NCBI GenBank assembly: GCA_945865675.1
Contig: CAMBFO010000001.1
Span: 27,379-91,378, forward strand
Length of the DNA stretch: 64,000 nt
Source of the DNA: Comamonas sp. lk
Lineage (GTDB): Bacteria; Pseudomonadota; Gammaproteobacteria; Burkholderiales; Burkholderiaceae_C
Direction of reading: 5' to 3'
How positions within the stretch are numbered: position 1 is the stretch's first letter; every line of letters starts with the position of its first letter. Below are positions 15,466-26,021 of the stretch, piece by piece. The notes below the pieces were generated by a model that saw only the letters and a list, made by a program, of their open reading frames with translations, was not told the origin of the DNA and ran no database searches. The position numbers were made by a program, and so were the translations under genes.

Positions 15466-16344
15466 TCAAACCCCTAAAACGCGCAAACGCTGGCTGCCGC
15501 TCCAGTGACCGCCTGCCGCCACGGTAATAGGCTCGAACACTTGTGCCGCCTCCACGCACAGCATGCGTTCAAACGCGTCGGGCGTCATGTCAGGCATAAG
15601 AGCGCAGCCCGCTGCGCCAGGGTTCCACACCACGCAGTCTGCCCAGCCCGCGCTGTTGCTAATCTCCAAAGCACCAAGTGGGTCGTGTAAATGCATGGGC
15701 GCGGGCGGGGCGCTGTAGACCCGGTCAAACGGGCCCACGCATTGCAAACTGTCGGCAGCGCGCTGGTGCACGTCTGCGCGCGAATCCCATTCTTTTTGTC
15801 CGCCCAAACCGGATAGGCGCACTTGCGCAATATCGCTCACGGCCAGGTAGGAATGCAGCGCGCCGGTAAAGCGCAAAGCTTGCGTGCCCAGATTGCGCAC
15901 CTCCAGGGTTACGCAAAGTTGTTCTGGCAGCAAGTCCACGCGCAAGCGGGTTTCAAACTCGGCGGGCCAAATGGCGCGGGTGTTGTCATCTGCATTGAAG
16001 CCAAAGCACAAGCTGGCTGGTGACTCGCCCGCCTCTGCGTCCAGCAAGGCCCAGGGCAGATTGCGCACAAAACCATGTTTGGGTAAATCGCCGCGCTGGT
16101 TGAACTGCGGAAAGCAAATGGGGATGCCACCGCGAATCGCGGTGTGCCCGTCCCACACGGAATGGGGGCTGACGAACAGGCGCTCGCGCCCACCCTGGAG
16201 CCAAGAAATGACATGCGCGCCTTGCAGCGCCACCAGCACGCTGTCTCCATCGGCCAGCGTCAGGCGGTGGCAGGGCTGGCCTTGGAAAAGTTCTTCGCTG
16301 CGCGTGGCTAGGGCCGCGCCGGGCTCAGCCATTGCATTAGCCAT
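15466..16344 (-). CDS. D-hexose-6-phosphate mutarotase (YeaD-like aldose 1-epimerase family)
   Basis: Galactose-mutarotase-fold protein of about 292 residues, predicted to interconvert the anomers of hexose 6-phosphates. Signatures are [49 protein letters not shown] and [13 protein letters not shown], where the active-site His and Glu residues fall. The ATG at 16344 overlaps the hisA stop by eight bases (ATGGCTAATG), so it is embedded between hisA and hisF and translationally coupled. This is an unusual passenger in a his operon; a link to histidine synthesis is not established. Confidence 0.88.
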   Translation of the reverse strand: MANAMAEPGAALATRSEELFQGQPCHRLTLADGDSVLVALQGAHVISWLQGGRERLFVSPHSVWDGHTAIRGGIPICFPQFNQRGDLPKHGFVRNLPWALLDAEAGESPASLCFGFNADDNTRAIWPAEFETRLRVDLLPEQLCVTLEVRNLGTQALRFTGALHSYLAVSDIAQVRLSGLGGQKEWDSRADVHQRAADSLQCVGPFDRVYSAPPAPMHLHDPLGALEISNSAGWADCVVWNPGAAGCALMPDMTPDAFERMLCVEAAQVFEPITVAAGGHWSGSQRLRVLGV

Positions 16345-17077
16345 TGAGTTCGTCAGCGCGGGCTTGGCCGGCGGCAAAGTCCAGGTCGCCGGTGTAAATC
16401 GCGCGCCCGCAGATCACGCCCTCCACGCCTTCGTCTTCCACTTCGCACAGGGCTTCGATGTCGGCCATATTGGAGAGGCCCCCCGAGGCGATAACCGGAA
16501 TCGAGAGTGCTTGCGCCAGCGCCACGGTGGCCGGGATGTTGATGCCGGTGAGCATGCCGTCGCGGCCTATGTCGGTGTAGATGATGGATTCGACGCCGTA
16601 GTCTTCAAACTTTTTACCCAGATCGACTACATCGTGGCGGGTGAGTTTGCTCCAGCCGTCGGTGGCGACTTTGCCTTCTTTAGCGTCTAGGCCGACGATG
16701 ATGTGGCCGCCAAATGCGGTACAAGCATCTTGCAAAAAGCCGGGGTTTTTGACCGCGGCGGTGCCGATGATGACGTAGCGCAGGCCGGCGTCGAGATAGC
16801 GCTCAATCGTGTCCAGGTCGCGGATGCCGCCGCCGAGTTGCACATCGACTTCGCTACCGACTTCTTTGAGGATGCGACGAATGGCTGCCTCGTTTTTCGG
16901 GTGCCCGGCAAAGGCGCCGTTCAGGTCCACCAGATGCAAGCGCCTGGCGCCCTTGTCCACCCAGCTGCGCGCTATGGCGACCGGGTCTTCCCCGAAAGTG
17001 GTGGATTGATCCATATCGCCTTGTTGCAGGCGAACGCAGTGGCCGTCTTTGAGGTCAATAGCGGGGATAAGCAGCAT
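16337..17077 (-). CDS. hisA: ProFAR isomerase
   Basis: Isomerises ProFAR to PRFAR. TIM barrel of 246 residues with [21 protein letters not shown] at the start, [35 protein letters not shown] and VIASGGLSN. The catalytic Asp8 and the Asp of YTDIGRDG are present. It is separated from hisH by 88 bases, the largest gap inside the core his operon. Confidence 0.96.
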   Translation of the reverse strand: MLLIPAIDLKDGHCVRLQQGDMDQSTTFGEDPVAIARSWVDKGARRLHLVDLNGAFAGHPKNEAAIRRILKEVGSEVDVQLGGGIRDLDTIERYLDAGLRYVIIGTAAVKNPGFLQDACTAFGGHIIVGLDAKEGKVATDGWSKLTRHDVVDLGKKFEDYGVESIIYTDIGRDGMLTGINIPATVALAQALSIPVIASGGLSNMADIEALCEVEDEGVEGVICGRAIYTGDLDFAAGQARADELNG

Positions 17078-17165
17078 GGTGCAGTGGCGGTGGGTAGTAA
17101 AAATGAAAGGAAGGGATAAGAAAAACTAGGCGAACCATACACGCAAGCGGGCCAAATAGGGCCTT

Positions 17166-17822
17166 TCAAGGCTCCCAGCGCAGAAAATTGCGGTACAAGG
17201 CCAGGCCCTGGGCGGCGCTTTTTTCCGGGTGGAACTGCGTGGCGAAAATATTATCGCGGGCCAGTGCCGAGCAAAAACGCCCGCCGTAATCCGTCTGGCC
17301 AGCACAGTGCGCGGCGGTCTGCGGATCGGCGTAATAGCTGTGCACAAAATAAAAGTAACTGCCGTCGGGTACGCCCGCCCACACCGGGTGCGCGCCCTTT
17401 CCGTGATCGGCCTGCCAGACTTGGTTCCAACCCATTTGCGGTACTTTATAGCGACTGCCGTCGTCCTGCAAGCGCCCTTCTAGAAAAAATTTGCGCACCG
17501 TCCCGGGCATCAAGCCCAGGCCGGGCGTGTCCAATTCCTCGCTGTGGTCCAGCAGCATTTGCATACCCACGCACACACCCATGAGCGGTTTGTGCGCCGC
17601 AGCATGCAGCACCGCGGCCAGCATACCGCTGGCGCGCAGTTCGGCCATGCAGTCGCGCATACCTCCCTGGCCGGGCAGCACCACACGCTCGGCGTCCATG
17701 ACTTCTTGCGGGCTGCGTGCCCATATGGCTTGCACGCCTTCCTGCGCGGCGGCGTGCATGACCGCCTGGGTGACCGAGCGCAAATTACCCATGCCGTAAT
17801 CGACGATAGCAACGGATTTCAT
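17166..17822 (-). CDS. hisH: Imidazole glycerol phosphate synthase, glutaminase subunit
   Basis: Class I glutamine amidotransferase that feeds ammonia to HisF. The [14 protein letters not shown] start, nucleophile Cys in [16 protein letters not shown], and His/Glu pair in [13 protein letters not shown] are visible. I use the ATG at 17822 ([10 protein letters not shown]), giving 218 residues. It lies 36 bases after hisB. Confidence 0.95.
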   Translation of the reverse strand: MKSVAIVDYGMGNLRSVTQAVMHAAAQEGVQAIWARSPQEVMDAERVVLPGQGGMRDCMAELRASGMLAAVLHAAAHKPLMGVCVGMQMLLDHSEELDTPGLGLMPGTVRKFFLEGRLQDDGSRYKVPQMGWNQVWQADHGKGAHPVWAGVPDGSYFYFVHSYYADPQTAAHCAGQTDYGGRFCSALARDNIFATQFHPEKSAAQGLALYRNFLRWEP

Positions 17823-17858
17823 GGCGGGGTGGCGCAAGCCTCCGGGCGGGGTGTCACG

Positions 17859-18506
17859 TCAGAGCGAACCTTTGGTGGACGGGATGGTGCCAGCGGCGCG
17901 CGGGTCGCGCTCCACCGCCATGCGCAAAGCGCGGGCAAAGGCTTTGAACACGGTTTCGCACTGGTGGTGCGCGTTCTCGCCTTTGAGGTTGTCTATGTGC
18001 AGGGTGGCACCGGCATGGTTGACAAAGCCTTGGAAAAATTCGTGCGCCAACTGGCTGTCAAAGCCGCCGATCATGCCGCTCTTGAAAGGCACGTCCATTT
18101 CCAAACCGGGGCGGCCTGAGAGGTCGATGACCACGCGCGAGAGGGCTTCGTCCAGCGGTACATAGGCGTGGCCGTAGCGGCGTATGCCTTTTTTCTCGCC
18201 CAGCGCCTTGGCAAAAGCCTGGCCGAGGGTGATGCCTACATCTTCCACGGTATGGTGGCCGTCGATATGCAAATCGCCTTGGGCTTGGATGTCCAGGTCG
18301 ATCAAGCCGTGGCGGGCGATCTGGTCGAGCATATGGTCAAAAAAGCCGATACCCGTGGACAACTGGGCCTGGCCGCTACCGTCCAAATTCAGGGCGACCC
18401 GGATGCGGGTTTCGGCGGTGTTGCGTGTCACTTCGGCGCTGCGGGCGCTGCCCTCACCCGTAGGCTGGGGCAGCACGCTTACCAGGCTGGAAGCTGTGTC
18501 AGTCAT
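17859..18506 (-). CDS. hisB: Imidazoleglycerol-phosphate dehydratase
   Basis: Monofunctional dehydratase (215 residues), without the N-terminal phosphatase domain of enteric HisB. Manganese-binding boxes are [13 protein letters not shown] and [11 protein letters not shown], plus [21 protein letters not shown] and [19 protein letters not shown]. Its start overlaps the hisC stop by four bases. Confidence 0.96.
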   Translation of the reverse strand: MTDTASSLVSVLPQPTGEGSARSAEVTRNTAETRIRVALNLDGSGQAQLSTGIGFFDHMLDQIARHGLIDLDIQAQGDLHIDGHHTVEDVGITLGQAFAKALGEKKGIRRYGHAYVPLDEALSRVVIDLSGRPGLEMDVPFKSGMIGGFDSQLAHEFFQGFVNHAGATLHIDNLKGENAHHQCETVFKAFARALRMAVERDPRAAGTIPSTKGSL

Positions 18507-19609
18507 AAAGAGGCCTCGAGCGCTGCAAGGAGCAGCGTGTTTTCAGGGGCTGTGCCCACCGTCAGTCGCAGACAGTTGGCCAGCAGCGGATGCATTGTAG
18601 AAACGTTCTTCACCAAAATCTGACGCTTTTTCAGCGCCTCATGCAGACGCGCCGCCGCGCCGGGCTCGCCCGACACGCGCAGCAGAATCATATTCGCCTG
18701 GCTGGGAAAGGGCTGCAGGCCGGGCAGCGTGCCCAGGGCGGCCAGCAGGCGCTCGCGTTCGCTGCAGATTAATTGCGCCTGCGCGGCAAACACAGCCGCA
18801 TGCGCCAGGGCGAAGAGCGCGCATTCGGCATTGAGCACGCTGACGTTATAGGGCGGGCGCACTTTGTCCATCTGCGCCAGCAGGGCCGCCGGGGCTAACG
18901 CATAGCCCAGACGCACACCGGCCAGGCCGAATTTGGACAGGGTGCGCATGAGCACGACTTGCTTATTAGCAGCCGGATCGGCGCGGATTTCGTCCAGCCA
19001 GGTGCTGTCCGCAAAGGGCTGGTAGGCCTCGTCCACCACCACCAGCGCGCCGTAGGCGCTGGCTTGGGAAATAAGACGACGCAGCACTGCGGCGTCCCAC
19101 AAATTGGCGGTGGGGTTGTTGGGGTAAGCCAAGTACACGATGGCCGGTTGGTGCTGCGCGATGGCGGCGGACATGGCCGCTTCGTCCAGCGAAAAATCCG
19201 CCTTTAGGGGCACGCCTACAAAGCCCAAGCCCTGCAATTGCGCAGACATGGCGTACATCACAAAGCCAGGCTCGGGCGCAAGAATGCAAGTGCCGGGCCG
19301 GGCACAAGCCATGGCCAGCATGGAAATGAGCTCGTCCGAGCCATTGCCCAGCGTCAGCCCATAGCCTGCAGGCAGGTCCACATAGCGCGCCAAGGCGGCG
19401 TGCAAATCTTGGATGCGCGCGCCCGGGTAGCGATTCAGAGCGACCCGGCCCAAACGCTCGCCCAATTGCGCTTGCAAGTCTGGCGGTAAGGCGTAGGGGT
19501 TTTCCATGGCGTCGAGCTTGACCATGCCCGCGGCATCTTGCACCGCATACGCGTGCATGGCTTGCACATCGTCGCGGATAAAGCGCAAATCGGGTGTTAG
19601 CACTTTCAT
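18503..19609 (-). CDS. hisC: Histidinol-phosphate aminotransferase
   Basis: PLP-dependent class II aminotransferase of 368 residues that converts imidazole acetol phosphate to histidinol phosphate. The [15 protein letters not shown] cofactor region, [18 protein letters not shown] and the Lys loop [17 protein letters not shown] are present. It overlaps hisD and hisB by four bases on each side. Confidence 0.96.
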   Translation of the reverse strand: MKVLTPDLRFIRDDVQAMHAYAVQDAAGMVKLDAMENPYALPPDLQAQLGERLGRVALNRYPGARIQDLHAALARYVDLPAGYGLTLGNGSDELISMLAMACARPGTCILAPEPGFVMYAMSAQLQGLGFVGVPLKADFSLDEAAMSAAIAQHQPAIVYLAYPNNPTANLWDAAVLRRLISQASAYGALVVVDEAYQPFADSTWLDEIRADPAANKQVVLMRTLSKFGLAGVRLGYALAPAALLAQMDKVRPPYNVSVLNAECALFALAHAAVFAAQAQLICSERERLLAALGTLPGLQPFPSQANMILLRVSGEPGAAARLHEALKKRQILVKNVSTMHPLLANCLRLTVGTAPENTLLLAALEASL

Positions 19610-20997
19610 GCTTGGTTCCCGTGCATACGCATTTCTGCCGCGCGCGCATGGGCTTGTAAGCCTTCGCCATGCGCCAACACCGAAGCCGTCTGGCCCAGTG
19701 TTTGCGCACCCGCCTCGGACACCTCAATCAAGCTGCTGCGCTTTTGAAAATCGTAGACCCCCAAGGGCGAAGAAAACCGCGCCGTGCCGGAGGTGGGCAA
19801 CACATGGTTGGGGCCAGCGCAATAGTCGCCTAGGCTTTCGCTGGTGAAGGCGCCCAGAAAAATCGCGCCTGCGTGAATCAGCAAAGGCTCCCACTGGTGC
19901 GGGTCGCGGCTGCTCACTTCCAGATGTTCGGGTGCGATGCGGTTGCTGATGGCGCAGGCCTCTTGCATGCTGCGCGTGTGTATCAGGGCGCCACGCCCGT
20001 TGAGCGAGGCGGCGATGATATCGCGCCGGGGCATCTCGGGCAGCAGTTTGTCGATGGACGCTTGCACCGCATCCATATAGTCCGCATCTGGGCACAGCAA
20101 TATGCTTTGCGCCAGTTCATCATGCTCGGCCTGGCTGAACAAATCCATGGCTACCCAGTCGGGCGGCGTGCTGCCGTCAGCCAGCACGAGTATTTCTGAG
20201 GGTCCCGCAATCATGTCGATGCCCACCGTGCCGAACACGCGGCGCTTGGCCGCTGCCACATAGGCGTTGCCCGGCCCGGTGATTTTGTCGACGCGGGGCA
20301 CTGTGGCCGTGCCGTAGGCCATGGCGGCTATCGCTTGCGCGCCGCCGATGGTGAAGGCGCGGCTGACTCCGGCGACAAAGGCCGCAGCCAGCACCAACTC
20401 GTTGCGCTCGCCGCGCGCGGCTGTCTTACCGCTGCCCGCCGCGCCGCCGGTGGCTACGCTGCCGCGCACCGGGGTGGGCACCACCATGATGATTTCGCCC
20501 ACGCCGGCTACGTGCGCGGGAATGGCGTTCATGAGCAAGCTCGACGGGTAGGCCGCTTTGCCGCCGGGCACGTAAATACCGGCACGGTCCAGCGGTGTGA
20601 CTTTCTGGCCAAGCAAACTGCCGTCGGCGTCGCGGTACTGCCAGCTTTCGCCGCAGGCTTTCTTTTGTGCCTCGTGGTAGCTGCGTATGCGTGCAGCGGC
20701 GTCTTGCAAGGCGCGTTTTTGGGCTTCGGGTAGGCCATCGAAAGCGGCTTTGAAATCGGCTTGGTGCAACTCCAGCTCGGCCACAGCAGCGGCCTGCAAG
20801 CCGTCAAAGCGTGCGGTGTAGTCCAACACCGCAGCATCGCCACGCGCTTTCACATCGGCCAGGATGTCGGCCACGCGCTGCTCGATGGCCGCATCGGTAT
20901 CGGCCGACCAATGCAGGCGCTGTTGAAACAAGGTTTCGAAATCTGCCTGGGCAGTGGACAGGCGTAAGGGTCGGGCGTTCATGCTGGAGAGCACCAT
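19606..20997 (-). CDS. hisD: Histidinol dehydrogenase
   Basis: Zinc-dependent enzyme that oxidises histidinol to histidine in two NAD-linked steps. Markers are [50 protein letters not shown] and [20 protein letters not shown]. The length of 463 residues is slightly longer than usual because of a Gly/Ser-rich insert near residue 190 ([20 protein letters not shown]). The start may be the ATG at 20997 or the one five codons later at 20982; neither has a strong ribosome site. Confidence 0.95.
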   Translation of the reverse strand: MVLSSMNARPLRLSTAQADFETLFQQRLHWSADTDAAIEQRVADILADVKARGDAAVLDYTARFDGLQAAAVAELELHQADFKAAFDGLPEAQKRALQDAAARIRSYHEAQKKACGESWQYRDADGSLLGQKVTPLDRAGIYVPGGKAAYPSSLLMNAIPAHVAGVGEIIMVVPTPVRGSVATGGAAGSGKTAARGERNELVLAAAFVAGVSRAFTIGGAQAIAAMAYGTATVPRVDKITGPGNAYVAAAKRRVFGTVGIDMIAGPSEILVLADGSTPPDWVAMDLFSQAEHDELAQSILLCPDADYMDAVQASIDKLLPEMPRRDIIAASLNGRGALIHTRSMQEACAISNRIAPEHLEVSSRDPHQWEPLLIHAGAIFLGAFTSESLGDYCAGPNHVLPTSGTARFSSPLGVYDFQKRSSLIEVSEAGAQTLGQTASVLAHGEGLQAHARAAEMRMHGNQA

Positions 20998-21002
20998 GCT
21001 GT

Positions 21003-21677
21003 TTATGCGCCGCTGGGTCCGCTTGCGCCCACGACCACGCCAAAGGCGTCGATGATGCGGCGTATGGGTTCGCGCTTGAGCTTTAAAGCTGCCTGGTTGA
21101 CGATCAGGCGCGAACTGATGTCCATGATGCGCTCGACCTCGATCAAATTATTGGCACGCAAAGTGTTACCGGTGGACACCAAATCGACGATGGCATCGGA
21201 CAGGCCCACCAGGGGCGCTAGCTCCATACTGCCGTACAGCTTGATCAAGTCCACATGCACGCCTTTGCTGGCAAAAAACTCGCGCGCAATCGCCACGTAT
21301 TTGGTAGCCACGCGCAGGCGCGCACCCTGGCGCACGGCGTAGGCGTAATCAAAATCCGCGCGCACCGCCACGCTGATGCGGCACTTGGCAATTTGCAAAT
21401 CCAGCGGTTGAAATAAACCGGCGCTGCCGCCACCCCAATCGCCGCCATGCTCCAGCAAAGTATCTTTGCCAGTGATGCCCATATCGGCGCCGCCGAACTG
21501 CACATAAGTGGGTACATCAGTGGCACGCACCACCAGCACACGCACATCGGGCTGGTTGGTATCGAGAATGAGCTTGCGCGAACTTTCCGGATCGTCGAGC
21601 ACGCGGATGCCCGCCGACGCCAACAAGGGCACGGTCTCTTCAAAAATGCGGCCTTTGGACAAGGCGATGGTGATCAT
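21003..21677 (-). CDS. hisG: ATP phosphoribosyltransferase, short form
   Basis: First and committed step of histidine synthesis. At 224 residues it is the short form, which lacks the C-terminal regulatory domain and in other bacteria needs HisZ for activity and feedback. [34 protein letters not shown] and [15 protein letters not shown] are typical. No hisZ lies in this window. It begins 30 bases after murA, so his transcription probably continues from upstream rather than from a separate strong promoter. Confidence 0.95.
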   Translation of the reverse strand: MITIALSKGRIFEETVPLLASAGIRVLDDPESSRKLILDTNQPDVRVLVVRATDVPTYVQFGGADMGITGKDTLLEHGGDWGGGSAGLFQPLDLQIAKCRISVAVRADFDYAYAVRQGARLRVATKYVAIAREFFASKGVHVDLIKLYGSMELAPLVGLSDAIVDLVSTGNTLRANNLIEVERIMDISSRLIVNQAALKLKREPIRRIIDAFGVVVGASGPSGA

Positions 21678-21707
21678 GAATGGGCTTCTTTAAGTGGGCC
21701 AAACCAT

Positions 21708-22973
21708 TTAACGGATGCGCTCAATATCGGCGCCCAGGCCGCGCAGCTTGCTTTCCATGCGGTCGTAGCCACGGTCCAGATGGTAAATGCGGTCCACCAC
21801 GGTCTCGCCTTCGGCTACCAGCCCGGCAATGACCAAGCTGGCCGAGGCGCGCAAATCGGTCGCCATCACGGTGGCGCCAGACAAGCGTTGCACACCCTGC
21901 ACCACCGCCACTTTGCCTTCAATCTGGATATTGGCGCCCAGGCGCAGCAATTCATTGACATGCATAAAGCGGTTTTCAAAAATCGTCTCGGTGCTGCGCG
22001 AGGCACCTTCGGAAATACAGTTCAGGGCCATGAACTGCGCTTGCATATCGGTAGGAAAACCGGGGTACTCGGTGGTGCGAAAACTCTGCGCTTGCAAACG
22101 GCCCTGCGCCTGGATGCGGATACCGCCTTCCACCGCCTGTACCTGGGCACCGGCAGCTAGTAGCTTCTCGATCACCGCGTCCAAATGGTCGGCGCGCCCG
22201 TCTTTGAGAAACACCTCGCCACCGGTTGCGGCAACGGCGCATAAAAAAGTGCCCGCTTCGATACGGTCCGCCACCACCTGGTGGGTGCAGCCTTGCAAAG
22301 CCTCCACGCCCTGGATACGGATACGGCGGCTGCCGTGGCCTTCGATGCGCGCGCCCATGGCAATCAGCATTTCAGCCAGATCGGGAATCTCAGGCTCTTG
22401 TGCGGCGTTTTCCAAAATGGTCTCGCCTTCGGCCAGGGCTGCAGCCATCAAAAAGTTTTCGGTGCCCGTGACGGTAACCATGTCGGTAGTGATGCGCGCG
22501 CCTTTGAGGCGCTTGCGCCCGCCACCAATGCGCGCGATCATATAGCCATGTTCCACGGCAATCTCAGCGCCCATGGCCGTCAGGCCTTTGAGGTGCTGGT
22601 CCACCGGACGCGAACCAATCGCACAACCTCCGGGCAGGGAGACCTTGGCATGGCCGAAACGCGCGAGCAAGGGACCTAGCGCCAGCACCGAAGCGCGCAT
22701 GGTTTTGACCAACTCATAAGGGGCTTCGGGCGTGTGCAAGGTGCCGGCATTGATGCGTAGTTCGCTGCCAACCTGCTCACTCACCTGCACGCCCATGTTG
22801 AGCAAAAGCTTGCGCATAGTGGAGACGTCCTGCAAGCGCGGGACGTTGCGCAGGTGTACCGGCTCAGACGTCAACAGCGCGGCGCACAGCTCGGGAAGGG
22901 TGGCGTTTTTGGCGCCGGAAATCTGCACTTCGCCCTGCAGGCTGCGGCCACCGCGAATCAATAGCTTGTCCAT
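21708..22973 (-). CDS. murA: UDP-N-acetylglucosamine 1-carboxyvinyltransferase
   Basis: First committed step of peptidoglycan synthesis, adding enolpyruvate to UDP-GlcNAc. The 421-residue protein starts [27 protein letters not shown] and has the fosfomycin-target Cys in [13 protein letters not shown]. It lies 10 bases after the BolA-like gene and leads into hisG, as in many betaproteobacteria. Confidence 0.97.
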   Translation of the reverse strand: MDKLLIRGGRSLQGEVQISGAKNATLPELCAALLTSEPVHLRNVPRLQDVSTMRKLLLNMGVQVSEQVGSELRINAGTLHTPEAPYELVKTMRASVLALGPLLARFGHAKVSLPGGCAIGSRPVDQHLKGLTAMGAEIAVEHGYMIARIGGGRKRLKGARITTDMVTVTGTENFLMAAALAEGETILENAAQEPEIPDLAEMLIAMGARIEGHGSRRIRIQGVEALQGCTHQVVADRIEAGTFLCAVAATGGEVFLKDGRADHLDAVIEKLLAAGAQVQAVEGGIRIQAQGRLQAQSFRTTEYPGFPTDMQAQFMALNCISEGASRSTETIFENRFMHVNELLRLGANIQIEGKVAVVQGVQRLSGATVMATDLRASASLVIAGLVAEGETVVDRIYHLDRGYDRMESKLRGLGADIERIR

Positions 22974-22983
22974 CGCCTCGGCC

Positions 22984-23226
22984 TTAAGAATTCTGGGCTG
23001 CCCACTCGGCAGGGGTGAAAGTTTTCATGGACAAGGCATGCACCTCATCGGTCTGCATGCGGGTGCCTAAGGTGGCATAAACCTGCTGGTGGCGCGCGAT
23101 CAGGCGTTTGCCTTCAAAGGCGCCCGACACGATCGTGGCATACCAATGGCGTCCGTCACCTTCGAGCGCAATATGGGTGCAAGGCAGGCCAGCGGTTATG
23201 AGGGCTTGGAGTTGTTCTGCGGTCAT
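22984..23226 (-). CDS. BolA-family protein, IbaG-like
   Basis: An 80-residue BolA/IbaG protein, a partner of monothiol glutaredoxins in iron-sulfur trafficking and acid response. The class I-like helix-turn segment [21 protein letters not shown] and the invariant His near [23 protein letters not shown] are visible. I start at the ATG at 23226 (MTAEQLQ). It sits between the ABC exporter and murA, a conserved place for ibaG. Confidence 0.9.
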   Translation of the reverse strand: MTAEQLQALITAGLPCTHIALEGDGRHWYATIVSGAFEGKRLIARHQQVYATLGTRMQTDEVHALSMKTFTPAEWAAQNS

Positions 23227-23239
23227 AAAGAAAAAAGTT

Positions 23240-23995
23240 TTAGCTGCGGATTCTGTAACCGGTGCGCAGCAAATACAGCGCATTGGCGAAAACCAGCAGC
23301 GTAGAGCCGCCCACTACTGCCAGGCTTAACCAGGGCGATACATCGCTGACGCCAAAAAAGCCGTAGCGCAAACCATCAATCATGTAAAAGAAGGGATTGC
23401 AATGGCTGACGACTTGCCAGAACGGCGGCAGCGAGTGGATGGAATAAAACACGCCGCTCAAAAAAGTCATAGGCATGATCACGAAGTTTTGAAATGCCGC
23501 CAACTGGTCAAACTTCTCAGCCCACAGGCCGGCAATCAGCCCCAGTGTGCCCATCATGGCCGCGCCCATGACCGCAAACAGGAAAATAAACAGCGGCTGG
23601 GCAAAGCTGATCTGCGTGAAAAACGAAGCAATCGCATATACCCCCAAGCCCACCACCAGACCGCGCACCACGGCAGCGCCGACGTAGGCTACGAACCAGT
23701 GCCAGTACGACAAAGGCGTGAGCAGAATAAAGACCAGGTTACCCATCACTTTGCTCATGATGAGCGAAGACGAGCTATTGGCAAAGGCGTTTTGCAAGAG
23801 GCTCATCATCGCCAGGCCGGGCACCAAAAAGGCGGTGTAACTCACCTGGTCATACACTTTCACATGGTCTTCCAAGGCGTGGCCGAAGATCAGCAAATAC
23901 AGCATGGCGGTGAGCACCGGACCGGCGATGGTTTGGAAAGCGACTTTCCAAAAACGCAGCACTTCTTTGTAGAGCAAGGTTTGCCAGCCGTTCAT
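23240..23995 (-). CDS. ABC-2 type transporter permease
   Basis: Membrane subunit of an exporter, 251 residues with six hydrophobic segments. It has an ABC-2 motif region (LAAFQNFVIMPMTFLSGVFYSIHSLPPFWQVVSHCNPFFYMIDGLRYGFFG) as in YadH. Its start overlaps the stop of the ATPase gene by four bases. It belongs to the YadGH-type pair found beside mla genes; the substrate is not known. Confidence 0.9.
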   Translation of the reverse strand: MNGWQTLLYKEVLRFWKVAFQTIAGPVLTAMLYLLIFGHALEDHVKVYDQVSYTAFLVPGLAMMSLLQNAFANSSSSLIMSKVMGNLVFILLTPLSYWHWFVAYVGAAVVRGLVVGLGVYAIASFFTQISFAQPLFIFLFAVMGAAMMGTLGLIAGLWAEKFDQLAAFQNFVIMPMTFLSGVFYSIHSLPPFWQVVSHCNPFFYMIDGLRYGFFGVSDVSPWLSLAVVGGSTLLVFANALYLLRTGYRIRS

Positions 23996-24954
23996 GCTAC
24001 TGCCCCTGCGGTGGCTGTCACCGACTGGCCGGCTTTGCCCGAATGCTTTTGCATCACGTCCAAAAACACGTCTTCCAAATCGGCTTTGCGGATTTCCACA
24101 TCCTCGGCGTGCAGGCCGGCTTCGCGTACCGCTGCCAGATAACGCTCGATCTCCAGTGCATCATGCGCCGGGAACTGCACGATGCGCCCGGTGACACGCG
24201 CCTGCGCGCGCAAGGCCTCGGGCAGCACGCCCTCGACTTTGAAGCGCAGCACATTGCTGGAGGCTGCTTTGAGCAGTTCGCTGGTATGGTCCAGAGCCAC
24301 AATGCGCCCAGACTTGAGCATGGCGATACGGCCACACAGGGCTTCAGCCTCTTCCAGGTAATGGGTGGTGAGCAAGACGGTATGGCCTTGCTTATTGAGT
24401 TTGGCAATAAATTGCCACAAGGTTTGGCGCAATTCCACATCCACCCCAGCCGTCGGCTCGTCCAGCACAATGACCGGCGGCTTGTGCACCAGGGCTTGCG
24501 CCACCAGAAAACGCCGCTTCATGCCACCCGACAACTGGCGCATATTGGCCTGGGCTTTGTCGGCCAGGCCCAGGCTCTCCAGCAATTCGTCAATCCAGGC
24601 GTCGTTATTGCGCACGCCGAAATACCCCGACTGGATACGCAAGGCTTCGCGAATATTGAAAAAAGGGTCAAACACCAGCTCTTGCGGCACCACGCCGAGT
24701 TTGCGCCGGGCCTGTGCATAGTCGCGCTGTACATCGCTGCCCAGGACGCTGACGCTACCGGCGCTGGGTCGGGTCAGACCAGCGAGCATGCTGATCATGG
24801 TGGTTTTACCAGCGCCGTTGGGGCCGAGCAAACCGAAAAACTCACCTTGCTCAATATCCAGACTCACCTGGTCAACGGCTAGGAATGTGCTGCCTGGCGG
24901 GCCTTTGGGCGAGGCATACGCCTTGGAAATCGACTGGAAGGAAATGGCAAGCAT
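23992..24954 (-). CDS. ABC transporter ATP-binding protein (YadG-like)
   Basis: ATPase of 320 residues. Walker A is GLLGPNGAGKTT, the signature is LSGGMKRRFLVAQAL, and Walker B is VIVLDEPTAGVD; the H-loop follows in LLTTHYLEEAEAL. A C-terminal extension of about 90 residues (LRFKVEGVLPEALRAQARVTG onward) matches ABC-2 exporter ATPases. It lies 56 bases after mlaB and probably belongs to the same transcript. Confidence 0.92.
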   Translation of the reverse strand: MLAISFQSISKAYASPKGPPGSTFLAVDQVSLDIEQGEFFGLLGPNGAGKTTMISMLAGLTRPSAGSVSVLGSDVQRDYAQARRKLGVVPQELVFDPFFNIREALRIQSGYFGVRNNDAWIDELLESLGLADKAQANMRQLSGGMKRRFLVAQALVHKPPVIVLDEPTAGVDVELRQTLWQFIAKLNKQGHTVLLTTHYLEEAEALCGRIAMLKSGRIVALDHTSELLKAASSNVLRFKVEGVLPEALRAQARVTGRIVQFPAHDALEIERYLAAVREAGLHAEDVEIRKADLEDVFLDVMQKHSGKAGQSVTATAGAVA

Positions 24955-25010
24955 AAACGCCCGATTTTACGCCCGCAAGCCCAGCAGCCCTTTGTCGCCA
25001 GGCGAAAGGC

Positions 25011-25316
25011 CTAAAGCGGCGTGGGTTCCAAGCTTGTAGCGCTTGCTGGATCGCCGCTTTCGAGCAAAGCCCGCACGCCGTACAGTGCGGCCAAATGCAT
25101 CAGTCGCTCAGGCGCGCCTTGGATGTGCAGTTGCTTACCCCGGCGCAGGCAAGCGCGACGCAGCTCCAGCAAAACGGCCAGTGCCGACGAGTCGAAATCC
25201 TGTAGGGGCTGCGCATCGAGTACCACCTGCTTGGGGCCGGTTGAAATGCCGGCAGCCAACTGCTCCAGGCAGGGGCCGGCCTGGGCATGGGTCAGAACGG
25301 CGGGTAGGGCGAGCAC
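25011..25316 (-). CDS. mlaB: MlaB, STAS-domain subunit of the Mla phospholipid transporter
   Basis: A 101-residue STAS protein that binds MlaF and stabilises the MlaFEDB complex in the inner membrane. The typical pattern is VVLDAQPLQDFDSSALAVLLELRRACLRRG, with the Ser/Thr of the DSSALA motif. The start is a GTG at 25316, one base after the mlaC stop, so it depends on coupling. The C-terminal 15 residues are low in complexity. Confidence 0.85.
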   Translation of the reverse strand: MLALPAVLTHAQAGPCLEQLAAGISTGPKQVVLDAQPLQDFDSSALAVLLELRRACLRRGKQLHIQGAPERLMHLAALYGVRALLESGDPASATSLEPTPL

Positions 25317-25317
25317 C

Positions 25318-25956
25318 TCAATTCTTTTTCGTATTGGATTTATTGCGCGCTGCCAGCGATTCGATCAGGCCGTCCACGCCCTTGGCATTGATTTCCTGGG
25401 CGAACTGGCTTTTGTAAGTTTCGACCAACCAAACGCCCATCACGTTGATATTAAAAATCCGCCAGCCAGAGCCCTGGCCGGGCGTTTTTTCCAGGCGGTA
25501 ATCCAGCTGGATCGGCTCACCACTGCCGCGCACTTCGCTGCGCACCACCACTTCTTTGTCCTCGGGCGCAGCGCGCAAAGGCTTTAATGCGATGACCTGG
25601 TCGCTGATTTGGGACAGGGCCCCGGCGTAGGTGCGCACCAGCAAAATTTTGAACTCCTCTTGCAAGCGTTTTTGCTGCTCAGGCGTCGCCTGGCGCCAAC
25701 CCGGGCCTGTGGCCGAAGCCGTCATGCGCTGAAAATCCACATGCGGCATGATGCGCGTGTCCACCAGTGCAACCACTTTGGCGATGTCGCCGCTACGCAT
25801 GGACTTGTCCGCTTTGATAACGTCCAACACCTCGGTGGACATGCGCTTGATAAAGACATCAGCGGCCTCATCCTGCGCCCATGCGCTGCCAGCCGACAGC
25901 GCCCCCCAAAGAAGCATCAGTACTACGCCCAACTGCTTGAAATATCGAAAACTCAC
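25318..25956 (-). CDS. mlaC: MlaC, periplasmic phospholipid shuttle
   Basis: Carries phospholipids between MlaA and MlaFEDB (Ttg2D family). The signal peptide (QLGVVLMLLWGALSAGSAWAQ) is followed by VLDVIKADKSMRSGD, MPHVDFQRMTASATG and the WRIFNINVMGVWLVETYKSQFAQEI end typical of MlaC. The start is a GTG at 25956, supported by GGGAG eight bases upstream; the longer frame lacks such a site. Length is 212 residues. Confidence 0.93.
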   Translation of the reverse strand: MSFRYFKQLGVVLMLLWGALSAGSAWAQDEAADVFIKRMSTEVLDVIKADKSMRSGDIAKVVALVDTRIMPHVDFQRMTASATGPGWRQATPEQQKRLQEEFKILLVRTYAGALSQISDQVIALKPLRAAPEDKEVVVRSEVRGSGEPIQLDYRLEKTPGQGSGWRIFNINVMGVWLVETYKSQFAQEINAKGVDGLIESLAARNKSNTKKN

Positions 25957-26021
25957 TATTTTTCTCCCTGCGAATGGCGCCACTCAGGTTGACCCTTGCT
26001 TGTGCCGCATTTAGATGGATT

